Shown here one piece after another: positions 9,353 through 18,208 of a DNA stretch of 64,000 nucleotides. Origin of the DNA: Planococcus koreensis (GTDB lineage Bacteria > Bacillota > Bacilli > Bacillales_A > Planococcaceae); NCBI RefSeq assembly GCF_004761975.1, contig NZ_RQII01000016.1, positions 1-64,000 of the forward strand. Reading direction: 5' to 3'. The position numbers were made by a program, and so were the translations under genes. A model generated the notes under the pieces. That model made no database searches and was not told the DNA's origin. It saw only the letters and a program-made list of their open reading frames with translations. Within the stretch, counting starts at the first letter, position 1. Every line of letters begins with the position of its first letter.

Positions 9353-11491
9353 TTATTGAACGATTGTTTCTTCCACTACTGGTGCTTGTTTGCCGATAAC
9401 CGCCATTTCCAGCAGTTCTGCGACGTCGTATGTGCCGACTTCGTCTTCGACTTCTTTCGCTTTTGTGCCGTCGGACAGCATTGTCAGGCAGTATGGGCAG
9501 CCGGAAGAGATGATGGTCGGGCTGACTTCAAGGGCTTGTTCGGTACGGGCCACGTTGACGCGATGGCCTGCATCTTCTTCCATCCACATCAAGCCGCCTC
9601 CTGCTCCACAGCACATGCCGTCTTGGCGGTTGCGGACCATTTCGACAAGCTCGACGCCTTCGATCGCTTTCAGGATTTCACGCGGTGCGTCATAAACGTC
9701 GTTATAGCGGCCGAGGTAGCATGAATCATGGAACGTGATTTTTTCATTGACCGGGAATTGCGGTTTCAAACGGCCTTCTTGCACCAGTTCGAACAGCATT
9801 TCGGTATGGTGGTAGACTTCCGCTTTAAAGCCGAAATCCGGGTATTCGTTTTTGAAGATGTTATAAGCATGCGGATCGATCGTGACGATTTTCTTGATTT
9901 CCGCTTTTTCGAATTCTTGGATATTCGCAGTCGCCAGTTCCTGGAACAGGAATTCGTTTCCTAGGCGACGCGGCGTATCGCCGGAGTTCTTTTCTTTATT
10001 GCCGAGAATCGCGAATTTTACTCCTGCTTCGTTCATCAGGCGGGCAAATGACAACGCGATTTTTTGCGAACGGCTGTCGAATGAACCCATTGAGCCCACC
10101 CAGAAGAGGAACTCGAATTCTTCGCCGGCTTTGTTCATTTCTTTAACTGTCGGGATGTGGACGTCTTCGCGTGCATCTCTCCAGTTTTCTTTCTCTTTGC
10201 GGTTAAGGCCCCATGGATTGCCCTGCTTTTCGATGTTTGTCATCGCGCGCTGTGCATCTTTATCCATTTTCCCTTCCGTCATCACAAGGTAACGGCGCAA
10301 GTCGATGATTTTATCAACGTGCTCGTTCATTACCGGACATTGGTCTTCACAGTTCCGGCAAGTTGTGCACGCCCAGATTTCTTCTTCTGTGATGACGTCG
10401 CCGATCAAGCTTGGGCTGTAAAGTTCGTCGATTGAAATGCCTTCAGCACCAGCAGCCATCGCGAGCTGGTTGCCTTGCGAATTATTGAATGCCATTGCCG
10501 GCACCCAAGGTTTCTGGCGCGTTACAACTGCTCCAGTGTTCGTCAAGTTATCGCGCAGTTTCGTGATCAAGTCCATCGGCGACAGCATTTTCCCTGTGCC
10601 GGTTGCCGGGCACATATTCGTGCAGCGTCCGCATTCCACGCAAGCGTAGAAGTCGATCATTTGGGATTGTGTGAAATCAGTGATTTTGCCGACGCCGAAT
10701 GACGGCATGGCGTCCTCGTCTTCTTCGTCTTCCATTTCTTCAAAATTAATCGGCTTCAAACGCCCGACATGATCGACGCGGTGGAACCATGTATTGACTG
10801 GCCCGAAAATCAAGTGGGCGTGTTTTGATTGTGGTACGTAAACCAGGAATGTTAATAGGAACAAGAGATGCGCCCACCACATGACGTAAAAAATAGTTGC
10901 TGCTGCTGTTTCAGGAAGGCCGGCAAATAAAGTCGCAAAAAGGGATGCGACTGGCTCCGTCCAAGCTCTTTCGTGATCCAGCCAAATCATGGATGCGCCG
11001 TTTCCGACTAGCACTGACACCATCAAGCCGCCGATAAAGATCAGCACCAAGCCGGATTTCCAGCCGCGTTTCAGGCGGACCAATTTTTCGATGTATCTTC
11101 TATAGAATGCCCAGACAACTGCGACAAGAATCGTCAGCGTGACGATTTCCTGGAAAAACGTGAATGCCGGGTAAAGCGGACCAAGCGGCAAATGTGCTCC
11201 AGGCACTAGCCCTTTGATGATGAAATCAATGGCGCTTGCCTGCACGAGCAGGAACCCATAAAAGAACATGACGTGGATTGTTCCGCTCTTCTTGTCTTTC
11301 ATCAACTTCTTCTGGCCAAAGACATTGACCATGACTTTGCGCAGGCGTTCGTTGAAATTGTCTTCGAACTCCACTTTTTTGCCGAGCTTGATGAAGTCAT
11401 AGCGCGTTTTCAGCAAATAGATGAATAAGTAAACTGCGTAGCCCGTGATTGCCAAAAACAGAATCCAGTTAGCAATAAGCAATGGTTCCAT
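9353..11491 (-). CDS. fadF: Membrane-anchored heterodisulfide-reductase-like Fe-S protein (FadF)
   Basis: Probable electron-transfer partner of acyl-CoA dehydrogenases, linking ETF to the membrane quinone pool (inferred for the FadF/YwjF family). 712 residues. The N-terminal ~240 residues hold several transmembrane helices and resemble the NarI/HdrE-type membrane subunit. Two 4Fe-4S clusters follow (CVECGRCTNMCP and CTTCRNCEDQCP). Two CCG-type cysteine-rich domains complete the protein, ending with CCGAGGG and SSGCPYCLTM. It stands alone between two terminators with its own promoter, and a FadR-like operator is embedded in that promoter, consistent with the B. subtilis fad regulon. Confidence 0.92.
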   Translation of the reverse strand: MEPLLIANWILFLAITGYAVYLFIYLLKTRYDFIKLGKKVEFEDNFNERLRKVMVNVFGQKKLMKDKKSGTIHVMFFYGFLLVQASAIDFIIKGLVPGAHLPLGPLYPAFTFFQEIVTLTILVAVVWAFYRRYIEKLVRLKRGWKSGLVLIFIGGLMVSVLVGNGASMIWLDHERAWTEPVASLFATLFAGLPETAAATIFYVMWWAHLLFLLTFLVYVPQSKHAHLIFGPVNTWFHRVDHVGRLKPINFEEMEDEEDEDAMPSFGVGKITDFTQSQMIDFYACVECGRCTNMCPATGTGKMLSPMDLITKLRDNLTNTGAVVTRQKPWVPAMAFNNSQGNQLAMAAGAEGISIDELYSPSLIGDVITEEEIWACTTCRNCEDQCPVMNEHVDKIIDLRRYLVMTEGKMDKDAQRAMTNIEKQGNPWGLNRKEKENWRDAREDVHIPTVKEMNKAGEEFEFLFWVGSMGSFDSRSQKIALSFARLMNEAGVKFAILGNKEKNSGDTPRRLGNEFLFQELATANIQEFEKAEIKKIVTIDPHAYNIFKNEYPDFGFKAEVYHHTEMLFELVQEGRLKPQFPVNEKITFHDSCYLGRYNDVYDAPREILKAIEGVELVEMVRNRQDGMCCGAGGGLMWMEEDAGHRVNVARTEQALEVSPTIISSGCPYCLTMLSDGTKAKEVEDEVGTYDVAELLEMAVIGKQAPVVEETIVQ

Positions 11492-11578
11492 TGCGAAATC
11501 CCCCTTTTATATATATATTCCAAAAATTCCTTAAATAAATACTACGTGACCGCTGTTATAATGTCGATTGTTATTTCT

Positions 11579-11608
11579 ATATTAGAATATGAATGAGCAT
11601 TCAGTCAA
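11579..11608 (-). promoter_or_regulatory. fadF promoter with FadR-like operator
   Basis: On the minus strand a TTGACT -35 (11603-11608) and a TAATAT -10 (11579-11584) are 18 bp apart. The spacer is almost filled by the perfect palindrome TGAATG-AG-CATTCA (11590-11603), which fits the core of the B. subtilis FadR consensus. Binding there would occlude RNA polymerase, so fadF is predicted to be induced by long-chain acyl-CoA. Confidence 0.75.
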
Positions 11609-11694
11609 CCCAAAACTTGAAAGGGTTTTCATTTATTATTATACACATCGCTTTTAATTAATATAGCCCCTATATTGACGAAGAAATTTTGGAT

Positions 11695-11723
11695 GTAAAA
11701 AAAGCATCGCGGCAAGGCGATGC
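11695..11723 (-). terminator. Terminator of the cobalamin operon
   Basis: GCATCGC, a six-base loop and GCGATGC are followed on the minus strand by a run of seven T. It lies immediately after the last gene (cblS) and closes the 11-kb operon. Confidence 0.9.
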
Positions 11724-11725
11724 GT

Positions 11726-12406
11726 TCAGTCTTTCCGTATTAATGGATACAGACAGGGGCCGAAATGTATTTCCAATGGCTTTCTTTCTTTAGAAGAAAC
11801 GCCGATCAGCACGCAGCTGGCCGGTCCCGCAGAAGCTGCGGTGTCCACGATTTCCGAAACGTTCACTTTCTGTCCGAAAAGCAATTCTGCTTCCCGTGCG
11901 ATTCCTTTAGAGCCGACGGGCCAAACACGCTGGATCAGCCCATTCGATAAAGCATCAGCAATCTTTTTCAATTCTGCCACCTGTTCACTTTGCTCAAGAA
12001 CATCCTTGCCGACGAGCGGCTGGCCATAAATATACCAGGAAAGCCTGCTTGGCTGATCGAGTGCTGCCTTCCGCTTTCCAAACATTGTCACGGCAATACT
12101 GGATTGCAGCGTTGCCATATTGCTTTCAGAACTTCCCGCACATTTCGGCATCGGCCGGCTGATTTCTGCAAATAATTCCTCAATCCCTTGCACATAACGT
12201 TCCCACTGATCTTCCCCGCTGAAATTATGAAGGAGAAGTGCTTCCGGCTCACTGCCGGCTGCCCATTGTTCGAGCAAGGCGACGCGTGCCGCGAATTTCG
12301 CCGTGAGTGCATCAGTGGCAAAGACATTGTCCGCGGGCTTTTCGCCGATGGCTGCACTATTGTCCGAAGTCACAATCCAGTCGCCCAGCTCCAATTCATG
12401 CCTCAT
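11726..12406 (-). CDS. cblS: Probable alpha-ribazole kinase CblS
   Basis: 226 residues, cytosolic. The N-terminus (GDWIVTSDNSAAIGEKPADNV) resembles the PurM/AIR-synthase ATP-binding fold to which CblS belongs. CblS phosphorylates imported alpha-ribazole to alpha-ribazole-5'-phosphate, the lower-ligand donor for CobS. The call rests mainly on the pairing with a small ECF-type membrane protein (4-base overlap) at the end of a cobalamin operon that lacks cobT, which is the known CblT-CblS arrangement in Listeria and Geobacillus. No catalytic residue can be assigned with certainty. The alternative is an uncharacterised PurM-like protein. Confidence 0.72.
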   Translation of the reverse strand: MRHELELGDWIVTSDNSAAIGEKPADNVFATDALTAKFAARVALLEQWAAGSEPEALLLHNFSGEDQWERYVQGIEELFAEISRPMPKCAGSSESNMATLQSSIAVTMFGKRKAALDQPSRLSWYIYGQPLVGKDVLEQSEQVAELKKIADALSNGLIQRVWPVGSKGIAREAELLFGQKVNVSEIVDTAASAGPASCVLIGVSSKERKPLEIHFGPCLYPLIRKD

Positions 12407-12879
12407 AAGAGCACCTTCTCTTTAATGCCCGCCAGGACTGGCATGACAACGCTAGCTGCTGCGGCATTCAGCGAAGACGCGATTAACAGGCCGGGAACAG
12501 TTGCATAGAAAAATGCGGGCGACAGCAAAAAATAGAATGGAACGGCTGCCACTAGACCGTTAACCGCAATAAATACAAGCCATTTACTTTTCCGCCAGCC
12601 GGCATGATGCAGCGTGGCAAATAGCCATACAGCCGCAAACATTTCAAAGGCAATCAGGCTGTGGAATGGCCCCAGAGGAAAGCCGCCCAGCATCGCTGAC
12701 AGCAAATGGCCAATCGCCGCGATGAGCCCCGCGCCCCGTGCAGACAAAAACAGCACCGCTGCAAGCGCCGGCATCGAATCCATCGCAATGGACGCAATGC
12801 CCAGCGGAATTTTAATCATGCCGCCGACGACCGATAAACTGATAAACAACGCAAACAGCGCAATTTTTTTCGCCGGCAT
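12403..12879 (-). CDS. cblT: Alpha-ribazole transporter CblT (ECF S-component type)
   Basis: A membrane protein of 158 residues with about five hydrophobic segments and the short, Gly/Ala-rich character of ECF-transporter S components (IPLGIASIAMDSMPALAA, GLIAAIGHLLSAMLGG). The start at 12879 (MPAKKIALF) is chosen because it directly follows the pduO stop; the longer frame overlaps pduO. Paired with CblS, it would bring in alpha-ribazole for nucleotide-loop assembly. No ECF A/T components are in the window; these are normally encoded with ribosomal protein genes. Confidence 0.75.
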   Translation of the reverse strand: MPAKKIALFALFISLSVVGGMIKIPLGIASIAMDSMPALAAVLFLSARGAGLIAAIGHLLSAMLGGFPLGPFHSLIAFEMFAAVWLFATLHHAGWRKSKWLVFIAVNGLVAAVPFYFLLSPAFFYATVPGLLIASSLNAAAASVVMPVLAGIKEKVLL

Positions 12880-12880
12880 G

Positions 12881-13468
12881 TTATTCACTCTTTTTTCCGC
12901 GTCCGCCGTTCTTAAACACTTTTGCACTGCGGACGTATTCATTGTCAGGAACACCTACGCGGCAATTGGCCACACGTGCAGCGGCAAATAAATAATCCGA
13001 CAAGCGGTTTAAATAACGCTGGACGACCGGCGGAAAATCTTCACCTTTTTTCATCAGCGTTACAGTTTGGCGTTCCGCCCGGCGCGTGATGGTCCGTGCA
13101 ATATGCAAAGTCGCCGCTGCTGGCGAACCGCCCGGCAAGATAAAACGTTCCAGCAACGGCGGCTCATCCATCAAATCATCGATGCGCGATTCAAGAATAG
13201 CGACTGGCTGTTCGGTCATTTTAAATTGCGGTTCTTTTCGCACATCCGCCAAATCGCCGCCGCAATCGAATAATTCATTTTGAATCGCTTCGAGGTCTGC
13301 AAGCAGATCTGCATAGATTTCCGGATCCAATTCCGTCATCGCTTTGCCGATGAACGAATTCGCTTCATCGATCGTGCCGTATGCTTCGACGCGCGCATCG
13401 TCTTTATCCGCACGCGCACCGATCAAACCTGTCTGTCCTTTATCGCCCGTTCTTGTGTAAATTCTCAT
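12881..13468 (-). CDS. pduO: Cob(I)alamin adenosyltransferase, PduO type
   Basis: Transfers the 5'-deoxyadenosyl group of ATP to cob(I)alamin or cobinamide, making the form used by IcmF. 195 residues, with hallmark TRTGDKGQTGLIG at the N-terminus (ATP site), VEAYGTIDEANSFIG, and RTITRRAER plus RYLNRLSDYLF near the C-terminus. A good AAAGGAGCGG site precedes the ATG. It overlaps the upstream CobU-like gene by 29 bases, indicating translational coupling. Confidence 0.95.
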   Translation of the reverse strand: MRIYTRTGDKGQTGLIGARADKDDARVEAYGTIDEANSFIGKAMTELDPEIYADLLADLEAIQNELFDCGGDLADVRKEPQFKMTEQPVAILESRIDDLMDEPPLLERFILPGGSPAAATLHIARTITRRAERQTVTLMKKGEDFPPVVQRYLNRLSDYLFAAARVANCRVGVPDNEYVRSAKVFKNGGRGKKSE

Positions 13469-13865
13469 GCAAATCCGCTCCTTTTAAAGTTTCTGGTATG
13501 CCGTACCAAATCCGCGTAACCGATGCTGCCTGCAAAAATAATTGCTGGTACAAACGGCCAAGCACATCACGCAATTCCCGTTCGAGCGGGTCTGCCGGCA
13601 CGATGCCCCGGTTGATGTCCGTTAAAATCCAGATTTGGCGGGGTCTCTGATGCGCTATGGCATCTTGTACCAATCGATTGAGCTCCCTTTCATCCGTACC
13701 ATTTTCCAATTGCCTTTTCACCCAAAGCTCCAATCCGGCTACGACGGCCCCAGGAATAGAATCGCGAGGCAATTCGCCTTCGAACCAAGCTGCTTCCCTG
13801 CATCCCGGCAGCCCTCTTACAAATTGGCGTTTGCCGTTAAAGGCGCCGCCGAATACGATATGCAT
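13440..13865 (-). CDS. CobU-like small P-loop protein (second cobinamide kinase homologue)
   Basis: 141 residues with an N-terminal P-loop-like GGAFNGK and a C-terminal TDINRGIVPADPLERELRDVLGRLYQ block. That block matches the end of adenosylcobinamide kinase/guanylyltransferases (COG2087). It is about 40 residues shorter than CobU and lacks a clear equivalent of the guanylylated-His region that is visible in the bona fide CobU 3 kb upstream. It may be a specialised kinase, a regulatory paralogue or a subunit. The gene overlaps cobC by 49 bases, with a strong GAGGAGG site. Confidence 0.7.
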   Translation of the reverse strand: MHIVFGGAFNGKRQFVRGLPGCREAAWFEGELPRDSIPGAVVAGLELWVKRQLENGTDERELNRLVQDAIAHQRPRQIWILTDINRGIVPADPLERELRDVLGRLYQQLFLQAASVTRIWYGIPETLKGADLHENLHKNGR

Positions 13866-14401
13866 TGCTGCCCCTCCTCATAAGCTTTCCTGCTTTGCCA
13901 AGTGATGCTATAGCGATGGCCATGAAGCGCAGTCTGCTGATTAAAAGCATGGCCGGTCGCTTTTGCTGCCAGATAGCGAACCGGTCCACCATGCGTCACA
14001 ATCGTGAATTCATTTCCTTCCGGAAGCGAACGGACCGCTCTGTCAATGCGGATGGCGAGTTGCTTCAGGCTCTCGCCTTCCGGCGGCGCGGTTTCTTCCG
14101 GATCATCAATCCAATCCCGGTAGGTTTGGCAGTTCTTCAATTGCTCATAGGTTTTCCGCTCCCATTTGCCGAAATGGCATTCCCGCCAGTCCGGATCGGC
14201 ATGGTAAACCGCATTTGGAAAGAGAACTTTGGCGGTCTGCCGGCAGCGCATCAAATCGCTGCCCCACACGTTCCGGACAAAAGGATTGTTTTCGCCTTCA
14301 AATGGCAGCACCGGTTCATCCGTCCAGCCGATGTAACGCTTTTCTTTGTTGCCGGCTGTTGGTGCATGGCGAATCAGATGAAGAATAAACACATTGTCCA
14401 T
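13817..14401 (-). CDS. cobC: Alpha-ribazole phosphatase (histidine phosphatase family)
   Basis: Removes the phosphate from alpha-ribazole-phosphate or adenosylcobalamin-5'-phosphate at the end of nucleotide loop assembly. 194 residues from MDNVFILH. The phosphohistidine motif LIRHAPT is at residues 10-16, the proton donor region is ECHFGKWE, and the second catalytic His is in IVTHGGPVRYL. The start at 14401 is supported by an AAGGAG site inside cobS. A longer frame would run entirely across cobS sequence. The gene overlaps cobS by 28 bases. Confidence 0.9.
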   Translation of the reverse strand: MDNVFILHLIRHAPTAGNKEKRYIGWTDEPVLPFEGENNPFVRNVWGSDLMRCRQTAKVLFPNAVYHADPDWRECHFGKWERKTYEQLKNCQTYRDWIDDPEETAPPEGESLKQLAIRIDRAVRSLPEGNEFTIVTHGGPVRYLAAKATGHAFNQQTALHGHRYSITWQSRKAYEEGQQCISYSAAPLTANANL

Positions 14402-15144
14402 AACAAGATTTCGGCTCCTTCCACGTAAGCCCCGAACAGATCTCCCGTCATGCCGCCGAAGTTCCGCGAGCACCAGCGCCTGTATAAAAATAGGAAAAGA
14501 AGAAAAACCGCCAAAACGGCAAATGCCACGAACCAGCCGCCCGCATACAAAAGCAGTGCGGCTACAAGGAGCAGATAACTGGCGGAAGCCACTGAAAGCC
14601 ATCGTTTTTCTGCTCGTTGTTGGAAGAAAGCAGCCAATCCATCTTTTTTAGCGCTTTTCGTCCAATTGAATAAAATCAGCAAACCGGTTCGGGAAAGCAA
14701 CGGAACAATCATCAGCCATATCAGCGGCAGATCCACTAAAACTTCTGCAAGCACGATCACCTTTCCTGCGACTGCAAAGATGAGCGCCATCGTTCCAAAC
14801 GCCCCGATTCTCGGATCTCCCATAATTTCCAGCCGTTTTTCCCGGTTCTGATACGAAAAGTAGGCATCTGCCGTATCAGCCAGCCCATCCAAATGGAGTC
14901 CTCCGGTTGCCGCAAAGAAAAAGAATACGAGCAAAAATGCACCCAGCAATGGGCTGGCATCGGTGTATTCCTGAAACAAAAATGCCAGTGCCAGTGCAGC
15001 TGCCCCCATCACCGTCCCTAAAAGCGGCAACGCCATGTACATGACTGTAATGTCCCGCTTTTCCATGGGCAACGCTTTTTTCACCGGAACCACCGAAAAA
15101 AATTGAAAGGCGAGCGCAATTCCTGAACCGATATGCCCCCTCAT
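14374..15144 (-). CDS. cobS: Adenosylcobinamide-GDP ribazoletransferase (cobalamin synthase)
   Basis: Joins AdoCbi-GDP with alpha-ribazole(-phosphate) at the membrane, the last assembly step. 256 residues with six or more hydrophobic helices and the invariant GGLHLDGLADTADA motif near residue 80, followed by RLEIMGDPRIGAFG. It overlaps cobQ by ATGA. A GAGGTG site precedes the ATG. Confidence 0.95.
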   Translation of the reverse strand: MRGHIGSGIALAFQFFSVVPVKKALPMEKRDITVMYMALPLLGTVMGAAALALAFLFQEYTDASPLLGAFLLVFFFFAATGGLHLDGLADTADAYFSYQNREKRLEIMGDPRIGAFGTMALIFAVAGKVIVLAEVLVDLPLIWLMIVPLLSRTGLLILFNWTKSAKKDGLAAFFQQRAEKRWLSVASASYLLLVAALLLYAGGWFVAFAVLAVFLLFLFLYRRWCSRNFGGMTGDLFGAYVEGAEILLWTMCLFFI

Positions 15145-16595
15145 TTGAACACCTCAATCAATTGCCTTACTGCTGGCCAGTCAATATGGGCCTTTACATG
15201 CTCCGCCCACAGGCCATAGCGGTCGACTTCAACTGCAGCTTCCGGTTCCGGTAAATTTCTGCTCTTCCGGATCGGCGCCAAAAACGCATTCCGGCATTCC
15301 GCATGTGCAAAAAATCCGTGGAGATGCGTGCCGAGAATCTTGCCTGAAAGATAACCTTCTGTCCCGTTTTCGAAATGGATCAGCGGCAATGACGATTCTG
15401 CCGTTCTGCCGGCATGGATTTCATAGCCTTCCACGGCTGCTTCTTGACCGGAAAACCGCACTTTTCCGCTGCGCCTGGCGACAAGCTTCTCTTCCATGAA
15501 TACGGTCTCCATGCCAGCGATCAAGCCCAATCCTTCCTCAATGTCTACAGCCGTGCCATCAAAGCCACTTGGATCGCGCAACAATTCCCCCATCATTTGA
15601 TAACCCCCGCATAAGCCGACAATCCAGCATTCGTGCTGAAGCGATTGCAGCTTTTCTGCAAGCCCCTGCTGTTTCCAATAACGTAAATCAGCAATTGTGC
15701 TTTTAGTGCCTGGGATGACCAAAATATCGGGTTGGCCGATTTCCTCCACCTTTTCAATCCACCGCAAGGCAACATCCTGTTCCATGAACAACGGCTCGAG
15801 GTCAGTAAAATTCGATAAGTATGGATGTTTCAATACCGCGACATCCACTGCATTTTCACGAGTTTGCCTCACTAGCTCACGCACGCCAAGCGAATCTTCC
15901 TGTTCGATCCGGTGATCCGGCAAATACGGGATTACCCCGAACACCGGCAAACCAGTATATTCTTCCAAAAATCGGATTCCATCTTCAAATAACCGGATAT
16001 CGCCCCGGAATTTATTGATGAGCAAACCTTTCACCCGCTCTGGATTCGGGACAAGTGCCAGCGTGCCGATGATGGACGCAAAGACGCCGCCTCGTTCGAT
16101 GTCGGCAACAAGGATCACCGGCACATCGGCATATTCAGCCACAGCCATATTCACCAGGTCGCGGTCATTCAGATTGACTTCCGCCGGGCTGCCTGCGCCT
16201 TCAATGACCACATGGGTGAACGTTTTTTCCAAATTGGCAAGTGCCTGTGCAATCGCCGCTTTTCCGTTTTCGTAAAACCGCTGCCGGTAATCCATCCCAT
16301 CCAGAACCAGCGTTTTTTTGCCGAACAAGATCACTTGCGACTTCATGCTGCTCTCCGGCTTCAGCAAAATCGGATTCATGTCGACCGTCGCGATTATCCC
16401 CGCCGCTTCAGCTTGAACGCCTTGAGCACGCCCGATTTCTTCGCCTAATACAGTAACGTAAGAGTTATTGGACATGTTCTGCGACTTGAAAGGCGCCACT
16501 TTCCTGCCTTCATCGGCAAGAATACGGCACAAGGCGGTGCAAATCATGCTTTTCCCGACATCTGATGAAGTTCCTTGGATCATTATGCCCTTCAT
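15141..16595 (-). CDS. cobQ: Cobyric acid synthase (glutamine-dependent)
   Basis: Amidates the b, d, e and g side chains of adenosylcobyrinic acid a,c-diamide. 484 residues from MKGIMIQGTSSDVGKS; a 90-residue upstream extension of the frame is rejected as it overlaps cobU. The dethiobiotin-synthetase-like ATP domain has P-loop GTSSDVGKS at 8-16. The C-terminal triad glutamine amidotransferase domain has the nucleophile in GLCGGYQMMG and the His in GTHLHGFF. It is odd in an otherwise salvage-type operon: no ring-synthesis genes are in the window. Confidence 0.95.
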   Translation of the reverse strand: MKGIMIQGTSSDVGKSMICTALCRILADEGRKVAPFKSQNMSNNSYVTVLGEEIGRAQGVQAEAAGIIATVDMNPILLKPESSMKSQVILFGKKTLVLDGMDYRQRFYENGKAAIAQALANLEKTFTHVVIEGAGSPAEVNLNDRDLVNMAVAEYADVPVILVADIERGGVFASIIGTLALVPNPERVKGLLINKFRGDIRLFEDGIRFLEEYTGLPVFGVIPYLPDHRIEQEDSLGVRELVRQTRENAVDVAVLKHPYLSNFTDLEPLFMEQDVALRWIEKVEEIGQPDILVIPGTKSTIADLRYWKQQGLAEKLQSLQHECWIVGLCGGYQMMGELLRDPSGFDGTAVDIEEGLGLIAGMETVFMEEKLVARRSGKVRFSGQEAAVEGYEIHAGRTAESSLPLIHFENGTEGYLSGKILGTHLHGFFAHAECRNAFLAPIRKSRNLPEPEAAVEVDRYGLWAEHVKAHIDWPAVRQLIEVFK

Positions 16596-16599
16596 GCGG

Positions 16600-17148
16600 T
16601 CACTTCCTTTTATAAGCAAATCCATTTTCCATTTCAAAAGCTTCCTCTGACTCAGCAACGAGCCACAGATGGATTCGTCCGAGCCAGCGCTGATACGGTT
16701 CATCGCGAATAAAATCATCCATGACTTCGTTCGATACCACAACCAGCAGTTCTGAAACTGCTCGAATCCCGTGCAGCGTCTCTTGCAGCGCTGCCCATTT
16801 TTTCTCCATGCAGCCGGGCTGTGCCGCACAAGGCGTGCCGGTTTCCCAGCCTGCGTATAATTCATTGGCCAGCCAAGTCGTCACGCAATCCCAAAGGACC
16901 GCGTCTCCAGTCTTCAATCGGGGCAGCGCCTCTTCAAGATGAATCGGCTGTTCGATGGTCGTCCAGCCATCATAGAAGCGGTCTTGGCGATGCCGCTCAA
17001 TCCGCTGTGCCATTTCGTTGTCATAAGCTCTTCCACTCGCAAGGTAGATACTCCTCCGGGCTTTAGCGTGGAGAATTTTATTTTCCGCCCATGCGCTTTT
17101 GCCGCTGCGGACGCCGCCGCTGATAAAAATCATTTTGTTTCCAGCCAT
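16600..17148 (-). CDS. cobU: Adenosylcobinamide kinase / adenosylcobinamide-phosphate guanylyltransferase
   Basis: Activates AdoCbi to AdoCbi-GDP. 182 residues from MAGNKMIFISGG; the start at 17148 has GGGAGG eleven bases upstream. P-loop GGVRSGKS is at residues 11-18. YLASGRAYDNEMAQRIERHRQDR contains the presumptive guanylylated histidine, and DCVTTWLANEL follows as in canonical CobU. It overlaps the cobD end by 19 bases and precedes cobQ by four. Confidence 0.94.
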   Translation of the reverse strand: MAGNKMIFISGGVRSGKSAWAENKILHAKARRSIYLASGRAYDNEMAQRIERHRQDRFYDGWTTIEQPIHLEEALPRLKTGDAVLWDCVTTWLANELYAGWETGTPCAAQPGCMEKKWAALQETLHGIRAVSELLVVVSNEVMDDFIRDEPYQRWLGRIHLWLVAESEEAFEMENGFAYKRK

Positions 17149-18208
17149 GCGCTGATCGCCTCCCGCAGCTGAATCATCTGTTTCGGCGCTTTCATGCCGA
17201 TGCGGAACCACTCGCCTTCCATACCGCGGAACGATTTCGTATGCCTCAACACCAATCCCTTTGCCAGCATGTCCATGAAAAACTTTTCAGCATCCTTTTC
17301 TGGCGGCAGCCGGAACGACAAGAAATTCACGGCCGAATCAGTCGCCTCGCAGCCATGCTCCCGTAAAAACCGTTCCATTTGCTGCCGTTCCCGGTTCGCT
17401 GCTTCCACCACTTGCTTACGGTATTCCGCCTCTTCGAAGCAGCGCGATCCAAGATTTGCTGAAATCGCATTGACGTTCCAGTGGGCAGCGCCTTGCTTGA
17501 GTTCCGCTACGATGGCCGGATCTGCGATGGCATATCCGAGGCGCAGGCCGGGAATCGCATACATCTTCGTCATCGACCGGACAATAATCAGATTCGAAAA
17601 CTCTTTTTGCCGCCCGATAAACGAGTGCTGCTCCCCCGCAAAGTCAATAAATGCTTCATCCAATACCAGTTCACAGTTTGCTGCCTCACATGCTTCTGCC
17701 AGAAAAACCAGCTCAGGATGTGTAAGCATCCTGCCGGTCGGGTTATGCGGGTTGCATAGATAAAGCGCTGTGCTGCCTGCGAGCTCTTTCGCCACTTTCT
17801 CCAGCTCCATGCGCCAGCTATTGTCTGCTGTTAATTGCACCGTGGCGATGTCAGCGCCTTCTGCCTCCAAGGTTTTCCGGTATTCGGAAAAAGCCGGCTC
17901 AATCAATACCACCCGTTTGCCGCGATAGCGCGCGAAAGCCAGGTGAAAATCTCTGCAGCGCCGTTTCCTGCCGCCACGCAATGCGTTTCAAGTTCATGGT
18001 ACGCTGCTGCCGCGCTGCGAAACGGTTCCCCATCCGGGTCCGGGTATCGGCGAATCTGTTCGAGCAGGTCCGGCCAGGCTTGTTCCACAAAAGCCGGCGG
18101 CCCAAAAGGATGGACATTTTCACTGAAATCCACAATCGAATGCGGCTGCTCCACCCCTGCTTGTTCAAATAATTTGTGCGGATTTGCACCATGGTCAGGC
18201 AATTTCAA
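17130..18208 (-). pseudogene. cobD: Threonine-phosphate decarboxylase CobD, frameshifted
   Basis: A PLP enzyme that makes (R)-1-amino-2-propanol phosphate, the linker CbiB attaches to cobyric acid. The first ~95 residues (TTG start at 18208 with GGAGGA seven bases away; FSENVHPFGPP, RRYPDPDGE, AGNGAAEIF) are in one frame. The remainder (GKRVVLIEPAFSEYRKTL, CNPHNPTG, VLDEAFIDF, IVRSMTKMYAIPGLRLGYA with the PLP lysine) is in the frame one base back. The break is near 17926-17934 in CGCGCGCTATCGCG; adding one base would restore ...LSRAYRGKRVVL... and a ~360-residue protein. Either a real single-base deletion or a sequencing error. No slippery heptamer is evident. Confidence 0.88.

Noticed and set aside
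17920-17940. Programmed -1 frameshift in cobD
   Set aside because: No X-XXY-YYZ slippery heptamer or downstream pseudoknot is evident; a lost base is simpler.
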